51,915 bases of DNA, taken from positions 1 to 51,915 of the forward strand of contig JAENRP010000312.1 of the NCBI GenBank assembly GCA_024741835.1, read 5' to 3'. Origin of the DNA: Diplocarpon mali. Its lineage: Eukaryota; Ascomycota; Leotiomycetes; Helotiales; Drepanopezizaceae. Numbering within the stretch: position 1 is the stretch's first letter; every line of letters begins with the position of its first letter. The notes under the pieces are model-generated. The model was not told the origin of the DNA, did not search any database, and saw only the letters and a list, made by a program, of their open reading frames with translations. The position numbers and the translations under genes were made by a program. Positions 44,930 to 51,915 of the stretch are shown one piece after another.

Positions 44930-46470
44930 CTACTATCTTCTATAACCTTAGTATATCTTTAAACGCTTTAAACTTTATAACTATCTTTAATAGCTTTAAA
45001 AATCTATCTACTACTATTTAATTAATTAGGATATAAGTAATTAATAACTTATTCTTTATAATAAGGTTGTAGATAAAGTAGTAGGTAATATTAATATATT
45101 TCGATTGCTTATATAAGTATGGATTCTTTATAAGTGTAATCGCCTTTATATTATTTGCTTAAAGATTAATATAGTTCTTATCTTATTTAATATATTTAAT
45201 AAAACCTATATCTTTTAAAACTTAGGCGATTTATAATCCTTGCTTGCAATTTAATAATATTAATATATATTCGGCCTTAGTGCTTGCAGTAGCTATTGAT
45301 TTCTACTTCCTACTTCCTTATAATATAAGTCTACTATATAGTACTACTACACTTTTAAATATACTTTTCCAACCTTTTATATTTGCCTAATTAGAATTAG
45401 TATATACCTTAAGCTTTACGCTTATATATTTTATTAATCTATATCTTACCTTTTATATAATTATCAATTGAAGGTACCTTTTAAATCGCTTAATTATATT
45501 CTTATATTAAATCGTCAGATCCTTTAAGTTCTAACTAAGTTACTTAATAATAAAGGCGATATTTAATCTTATATATACTATAGTATATATAATCGCTCTA
45601 ATATCCTATTAGTACTTCTTTAAATCTTCTCTTTGCTTATTTTTATTAATAAGCTCTAACTTATTATACTTTCCTTTAATTAGAGTACGCTTTAGCTTAA
45701 AGTTAGAAGTATAAGTAGAGAGTCCTATTTGGTCTAAGATCTTCTTAATATACTACTCTTAATCTAATTAGAGTTCTTAAGTAGAGCGGTTCCTTATAAT
45801 ATAGATACTAAGGATTTTATAAATTTCCCTTAGATCCTTAGTATTAAAACGTTTCCAAATAGTTATAAAGAACTAATCTAATTAAGTAGTTATTTTCGCA
45901 GCTATAGTAATATTATCAATATATAATAATAGTTTAATTTTATACTTAGTATAAGTAAATAGATAAGGGTTAGCTAAGCTTTAAAAAAATCCTATTTCTA
46001 TTAAAGTAAAGCTATATAAAAGGTTCTAATTATAGGCTGATTGCTTAAGCCTATAGATACTTTAGAGTATATAAAGAGAGTAGCTAGCGCATATAGGAAT
46101 ACTATTAAGTCGGAAGAGAAAAATCCATTCCTTTATAATCGCTTTAATAAATGCATTTTTAATATCATACTATCTATATTTAAGGTCCTTAGTAGCTACT
46201 ATTACTATAAATATGCAAAGGGTATTTATACGAACTATTAGCGCAAATGTATTAAAGTAGTCTTCCTTTACTATTAAAAGAAGCCCTTAGCTATAAGCCT
46301 TACCTTATAATATTCTAAGGTCCTATTTATATATATCTTAATTGTAAAGACCCATTTTATTAAAACTAAGTTCATATCCTTTGGCGTTAGTTCCTCTATT
46401 TATATACTATTTATAATAAAAGAACTTATCTCCTTTTAAATTGCCTTATTTTATACTACTCTATTCTTTA
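44930..46470 (-). pseudogene. CopC copy 2 RNase H and RT relic
   Basis: Homologous to 32930-34480. RNase H lies at about 45320-44940 and RT upstream of it, with YIDNI near 45920, where one of the two catalytic Asp remains. The open plus-strand stretch 46041-46241 is a shadow. Near 46476 the RT region continues without the TRIM insertion seen in copy 1. Confidence 0.82.
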
Positions 46471-46479
46471 GATTATTAA

Positions 46480-48000
46480 TAGCTTTATTATATATCTTTA
46501 AAAGAGAGATTTTTATTATCCCTTTAGCGGTTAGAAACGCATTATCTTTATTAAAGCTCTATTAAAGTTTAAGCTTATAGATCCTATACGCTATTATAGC
46601 CTAGATACACTTAGACTCGCGTTTATTTAAGTTATCTTCTAGTTCTAAATCTCTATTCCTTTTTAAAGGCGTAAGTTTAACTATAGGTTCTATAGGCTTA
46701 TTATCTAAAGAACCGCTTTCTAGTAGTAGAGGCTTATTATTGCTTATACCTATTTTAGGAATATCCTTTACTATAAGTACTTTAATTAAAGGGATAATAA
46801 TATTAAAGTTATTTTATACTTTAAGCAATTCGCGGATAATAAGAATAGTCTATTCGGCCTTTAGGCGACTAGTAGGTCATTGATTAATAAATGCGCTTAA
46901 TATACTTTAGTTAAGAGAAAGGGGTTATTAGTTCGGCTTAATAGTATTACTATTAAGTAGTATACTTTGCGAATCTTTAGGTATAGAAAGCTTTAAAGAT
47001 AGCTTCTTCTTATTTTAAAATTCGTCGAACTCAACTACTAAGGATATAATTACTTGCCTTAGATCTAGTTTATATACTATCTATTACTTTACTATCTATT
47101 TAATATACTTAATAAATATATACTCTTTACCTTAATCTATTAGCTTTTTACTCTTTATACCTATAGGCTAGGACTTTAGGCTAATATAAGAGTAGCAGAC
47201 GCTTTTAAAGACGCAGATATAGTCTAAGCTTAGTTTATATTTGAAATATGCCTTATATAGCAATATTCGAGTGCTATTAACTATTAGTTTATTACTTATT
47301 CTATTTTATAAGTATGCATCTACCTTAACCGCAAGGTCTTAGAATTCTAATAGTAAGTTAGCATCTTGCAATAGAGTGCAATAATTAGTCTTTACTTATT
47401 AAATGCTTCGCTTAGCGATACTATTCTAATAGGAACCCTTATATATTACAATTAGTTTATAATAAACTCCTTATTTTACCTATTTATTAAGCTTTACCCT
47501 AATCTCTAATATATTATCAGACCTAATACTTATTAGCTTTAATTAGGTCCGGCGTTCCTTTATTACTTTCTAAGTTTCCAGCTTTTCTATAAGCTTAGAT
47601 TTGGTTTTAGCGCAAATAGTCCATATCTGCTAAATAGAGTTATTTACTATTTAAGAAAACTAATTATTTCCTTTAATTAAGGTTATAAATAGTTTAGTAG
47701 TATTAATAGATATTAGTGCTAGTATCGAATCTTTTTATAGATTAAGCTTAGTTTGCATCCGATTTCGAAGTTTTATTAGCTTGCAAATTTAGTATACTAG
47801 GCGATCCTTTAATACTTAGATCTTCTATTTTAAGGTTAAGACCTTATATAGGCCCTTTAATTTCTCTAGCCTTAGATGTATAAATCTTTTATATATTAGC
47901 TAATACCTTAATAGGCTTTCGACTTCTAATAGCTTTAGTAGCCTATTATCAATCGATACTTTATTATTAGTAGCTAAAAAGGAATAGTAATAGCAGTTCG
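46480..48000 (-). pseudogene. CopC copy 2 integrase and linker relic
   Basis: Homologous to 35402-36920 of copy 1, with the integrase segment at about 47560-47200 and linker 46960-46480. No TRIM insertion interrupts it, so it shows the empty site for TRIM1. Confidence 0.75.
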
Positions 48001-48017
48001 AGGTTTTGCTATTTTCC

Positions 48018-48400
48018 AATTATAAGCCTGGCTTAGGAGTCGTTTTTAGTAAAACCGCAAGATCTACTCGCGGTCCTAGCTTAGGAGTCGATTTCCCGGA
48101 AATGGCGAGATCCACTCGCGATCCTAGCCTAAGAGTTATTATTAGTAAATCTGCCGAATCCACTTATAAGCCTGGCCTAGGAGTTATTTCTGCTAAATTC
48201 ACTTATAGTCTTAGCTTAAGATTCATCATTAAGGATACCTTACAATCTACCTATAGTCTTGGCTTAAGAGTCATTTTCATAAATTTCACTCGCGATCCTA
48301 GCTTAAGAGTCTATATATTCTCCTTATCCTCGCTTAATTGTATTAGGGCAGAGAGTGCACTTTCTTTAAAGGAATCTACTTATAGGTCTAGCTTAAGAGT
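48018..48400. repeat. Array of eight 23-bp palindromes in CopC copy 2
   Basis: Same place as the copy 1 array. Eight units of mostly 39 or 48 bases; the spacer before the last unit is much longer. The plus strand is open across it (48006-48434), with repeats such as STRGPSLGVDF. Compared with copy 1, units are deleted, so arrays vary in copy number. Confidence 0.88.
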
Positions 48401-48439
48401 CATTTTCTATAATATTACCTTTAAAATAATATAAAGTCT

Positions 48440-49920
48440 ATTTTTGATTTTAGCTTTAAAGATCACTTTATAGTTATTATTTATAAATTATATAAATTAA
48501 TTATTAAAAACTCTTATATAATTCAACTTTATATAGATCTTATAGCTAAATAAAAGATTAATACTTAAGCTAGGCATAAGGAGAACATTTTATAAAAGGA
48601 AAGAAATACTAGCGATATTTATCTTTAATATACCTATTGAATCTGTATATAACCTTCTACTACTAACCTTAATAGAGTGCCTTTTTATTTTAATAAGTAG
48701 GCTTTTAAATAGGTAGGGTTTATTAATCATATATGCTATGCAATTAGTATTATTATACTAATCGGATTTAAAGATTTTATAAAGATCGGCTTTTAAGACG
48801 TAAGTATCTTTATTATAATTATTATTTTAATTATTAAAAGTGGATTTAGGTTTAGATAATCTACTATTATTATTAGAGGTATTTACTAAAGTTTTGGCTA
48901 AATAGCCTTTTCCTTTGCCTTTTCTTAATAATTGCAGCCTTTAGTAGGATAAGGGCAGTTTGCTTCTTAACTTCTGCTTTAATTGCTTCTTAATATTAAA
49001 GCTAGCAACTATATCGATTAATTGCCTTTTAACTTTACAATTAGTAATATTATAAGTAATGTTATAGAAGTAGTATCTTTAATAAGCTCAAGGGCTTATT
49101 CTGCGCTTCTTCCTCTTCTTAGGCTTATTATTACCTTATAACGCAGCATTTGCCGATTTAGAGCGTCCTTTAAGGTCTTGCTTAATAGTTTAAAGGAGGT
49201 CGATCTTCTTATAGATCTTAAGGTTAAGTTAGATAAGAAGAGATTATTTTATAATAATAAACTTAAAAGGGAGGCTATTAAGTAGGAAATTAAAAAGCTA
49301 AGTTTCCTTAAAAGTTATAGCTATCTTAGGATCTGCGGCTTTTACTCTCCTCCTTACTTTATATAGTATAGATTAAGTAAAGTCTATATTTATATCTATA
49401 TCTTTACTATCTTTATCTTTTTTATATTAAAATAAAGTGATCTGCTATAGCAAATGCTAAGTATTAAAGGCAATTATTTAAAAGTATTTTGCCTTTAAAG
49501 TATCCTATCTTATCTTTGTATTATTATAAACTTAAATAAAATCTTAGTCTTTATTGCTTAAACCTCTATTAATCTTAAGCTTATATTTAGCTAAGGCTAG
49601 CTTATACTCCTTCTCCTTTTCCATATTTAAAATCTGCCTTTAGAATTCTCAATTATTATCTACTAAAGCTCTTAAGCTAAGCTTATTTAATATATTTAGC
49701 AAATCCTTAATAGTTGTATTAATTATTAAAGTAGAAGTAGATAAATTAGTAGAAGGAGTATAAGGGGCTATTCTCGCGTATTTAATAAGTATCTTTTAAA
49801 TTGCTATTTCAATGCCTTTGCTTTTAAAGTAAAGCTCTAAATCGTCAAACTATTATTATTAGTTCTTTTAAAAGAGTTAAAGGTCTCTAGGTCTAATGTT
49901 TCGATTAGAATCGGAAGCTA
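48440..49920 (-). pseudogene. CopC copy 2 gag relic
   Basis: Located between leader and array, where copia gag belongs. The minus frame can be read in pieces: ADPKIAITFKET near 49340, a basic region near 49120 (KPKKRKKRR), then NCKVKRQLIDIVASFNIKKQLKQKL near 49030, which looks like the sequence after a zinc knuckle entering a protease. The knuckle cysteines are mostly lost. This 1.5-kb block is absent from copy 1. Identification rests on position and composition. Confidence 0.5.
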
Positions 49921-49959
49921 TTGCTATTTCAAATAGAATTGTATTAAAATCAAATAAAT

Positions 49960-50326
49960 TAAATGATTAAAGGCACTCCTCTTATCGAAAAGTCGAAATG
50001 ATTAAATAGTAGGTATTATAGAAGTATTAAATAAGGAGGAAGTCCTCTTATCGAAAAGGGTTTTTTAAGCTATAACGCAAGGAATCATACCTCCTACGAA
50101 ATATAGTAAAGCAAGGAATTATACCTCTTGCAGTACTAAAGGATTATAAAGCAAAGAATCATACCTCTTATAATATAGGTTAGCTAAATAGGAAATCACA
50201 CCTCCTATTCGCCGATTGCTTGCCTCTTACTATAAGTCTTATTTAACTTCCTACTAATAGTTGCAGCGCAAGTGCTTTCTAAGGGAAATTAATAATCTAT
50301 TATTAGTCCATCTAAGGCTTATAACC
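49960..50326 (-). other. CopC copy 2 leader
   Basis: Matches 37357-37712. Four copies of a word like GGAATCATACCTC (near 50079, 50116, 50156 and 50192) and the primer site at 50316-50326. Non-coding. Confidence 0.75.
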
Positions 50327-50554
50327 TATTAAGCTTAAGTAAGTCGGCGCAGTAGGTAAAGGAGGCTTCTAAAGGTCGATAGTCGATATATTAGTAAGAG
50401 TTAGGGAAGGAAGGTTACCCCTTTCTTCCCTATAGCTATATACGTATTAATATCCTACTAACTAAGCAATAGGGTCATATAATAATACATCGGAGTAATG
50501 GCTATATCACCCATCTCAACACATTTCGACTTTTTTATAAAAGGAGTGCCTTTA

Positions 50555-50751
50555 TGTGGTGCGGTCGGCTGGAGGGCCTTCATTAGGTCGCTCAGGAGGC
50601 TCGCAGAAGTAAGGGAAGATAATTGATTGTATTATTATCTAGTGTATATATAGTAAGGAGACTTCGGAAAGAAAAGGGAGAGTCTATGACTTAGCAGAGT
50701 CATATAGAGAGTCTTTAGAATAAGTGGAGACTCTGCCTATTCTATATAATA
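50555..50751 (-). repeat. CopA-type LTR (third copy), with part of its internal 3' end
   Basis: A complete 197-bp LTR in minus orientation, from TGTGGTGCGG to TATATAATA on the plus strand. To its right, 50752-50824 is the inverted equivalent of 10160-10234, so it is a 3' LTR. It interrupts the CopC copy 3 leader at 50554 and is itself cut by CopC copy 4. Confidence 0.88.
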
Positions 50752-50824
50752 TATCCCTTAGTTAGGCGATGCTTTTAGAATCGCTTAGCTATATAGATAA
50801 AATAAAAGAAAGAATAGTAGTTGT

Positions 50825-51915
50825 TATTGAGCTTAAGTGAGTCGGCGCAATAGGTAATGGAAACTTCTAAAGGTCGATAGTCGATATATTAATAAGAGTT
50901 AAGGAAGGAAGGTTACCCCTTTCTTCCTTATAGCTATATATATATTAATATCCTACTGATTAAGTAGTAGGGTTATATAATAATATATTAGAGTAATAGC
51001 TATATTACCTATTTTAATACCCCTACTTAAACCTTACTCCAATTGACCTATAGTTAAGAAAATAATAACTATCCTTTTACGCTAATCTAACTTTTAAATA
51101 TCTCTTTATATTAAAACAATCAATTAATAATAACCTTTATTAAAATCACTAAACTCTACTCATAGGATAGGACTAGGAGTCAATTTTCCTAAAAGTATTC
51201 CTTTATAAGACTATATGACTTAACTCGCGGTCTAGGCTTAGGAGTCGATTTAAAAAACTTTCCTTTATAAGATTATATAACTTAACTCGCAAGGCAGGCC
51301 TAGGAGTTGTCCTTAAGCCTATTAAGCCCCTACTATCTTTTGCAACCTTAGTATATCTTTAAATGCTTTGAACTTTATAACTATCTTTAGTGGCTTTATA
51401 AATCTATTTACTACTATTCGATTGGTTAAGATATAGGTAATTAATAACTTATTCTTTATAATAAGGTCGTAGATAAAGTAGTAGGTAATATTAATATGTT
51501 TTAATCGCTTATATAAGTATAAATTCTTTATAAGTGCAATCGCTCTTATATTATTTACTTAAAAATTAATATAGTTCTTATCTTATTTAATATACTTAAT
51601 AAAACCTATATCTTTTAAAACTTAAGCAATCTATAATCCTTATTTACAATTTAATAATATTAATATATATTCGGCCTTAGTGCTTGCGATAGCTATTGAT
51701 TTCTACTTCCTATTTCTTTATAATATAGGTCTATTATATAGTATTATTATACTTTTAAATATACTTTTCTAACCTTTTATATTTGCCTAGTTAAAATCAG
51801 TATATACCTTAAGCTTTATACTTATATATTTTATTAGTCTATATCTTACCTTTTATATAATTATTAATCGAAGGTACCTTTTAAGTCGCTTAACTGCATT
51901 CTTATATTAAATCGT
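50825..51915 (-). mobile_element. CopC copy 4: 3' LTR and RNase H end, cut by window edge
   Basis: 3' LTR 50825-51019 (195 bp), three palindromes (51158, 51223, 51285), then RNase H (about 51340-51720, minus) and the start of RT at the window end. It aligns base by base with 32422-33510 and 44335-45510. Heavily RIP-altered. Confidence 0.9.

Larger units (their letters stand above)
44335..50521 (-). mobile_element. CopC copy 2: most complete member of the family
   Basis: LTRs 44335-44529 and 50327-50521, both 195 bp, with the duplication CATTT (44330-44334 and 50522-50526). It is inserted in the leader of CopC copy 3, in opposite orientation. Minus-strand order: leader, gag, palindrome array, integrase, RT, RNase H. 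A single 85-bp TRIM LTR sits just inside the 3' LTR. All frames are RIP-damaged. Confidence 0.93.

Overview
The window looks like an AT-rich, gene-poor compartment of a filamentous ascomycete (Pezizomycotina) genome. I see no intact host gene, rRNA, tRNA or CRISPR array. Almost all of it is retrotransposon sequence, nested several layers deep. Reading frames are broken mainly by TAA/TAG, CpA and TpG are converted to TpA, and catalytic Asp/Glu codons are often changed by G to A. This is the signature of repeat-induced point mutation (RIP). The name of the organism cannot be read from the sequence. Element names below (GypA, GypB, CopA, CopB, CopC, TRIM) are local labels.

Layout. 1-3146: 5' part of a Ty3/gypsy element (GypA copy A, minus). 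3147-10234: plus-strand Ty1/copia element CopA, with an unusually GC-rich minus-strand segment (about 8970-9900) between its pol and its polypurine tract. 10235-10302 and 38973-39101: the 197-bp 3' LTR of that element, split by GypB. 10303-38967: GypB, a chromodomain gypsy with 241-bp LTRs and a 5-bp target duplication. GypB contains two insertions: GypA copy B (10626-26634, 245-bp LTRs, 4-bp duplication GTAA) and CopC copy 1 (32422-37907, minus, 195-bp LTRs, duplication GATAT). GypA copy B carries gag, pol and two long, mutually paralogous ORFs I do not recognise (X and Y); a younger solo LTR sits inside ORF X. CopC copy 1 holds a miniature LTR element (TRIM1). 39102-42367: 5' half of a third copia family (CopB, minus), split by TRIM2. 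42368-43606: 3' remnant of another GypA-type element. 43607-51915: a second nest made of LTRs of the CopA type and three CopC copies in both orientations.

Two structures stand out. First, a 23-bp palindrome (arms ACTCGCAGGCC and GGCCTGCGAGT around one base, with RIP variants) occurs at least 30 times singly and 17 times in two arrays. It lies inside the coding regions of unrelated gypsy and copia elements, in the host reading frame wherever I could follow it, and encodes a peptide like ST-x-RPGLRV. It behaves like an in-frame palindromic selfish element or a protein-level insert. Second, the TRIM family has 85-bp LTRs and occurs twice as the same tandem dimer (LTR-internal-LTR-internal-LTR), each with its own target duplication, plus once as a pristine solo LTR. 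Its primer site matches an initiator tRNA-Met anticodon-half primer, as in CopC, which suggests mobilisation by a copia element.

All coding features are relics. Coordinates of LTRs and target duplications were read base by base; coordinates of coding domains are approximate because frames are interrupted.
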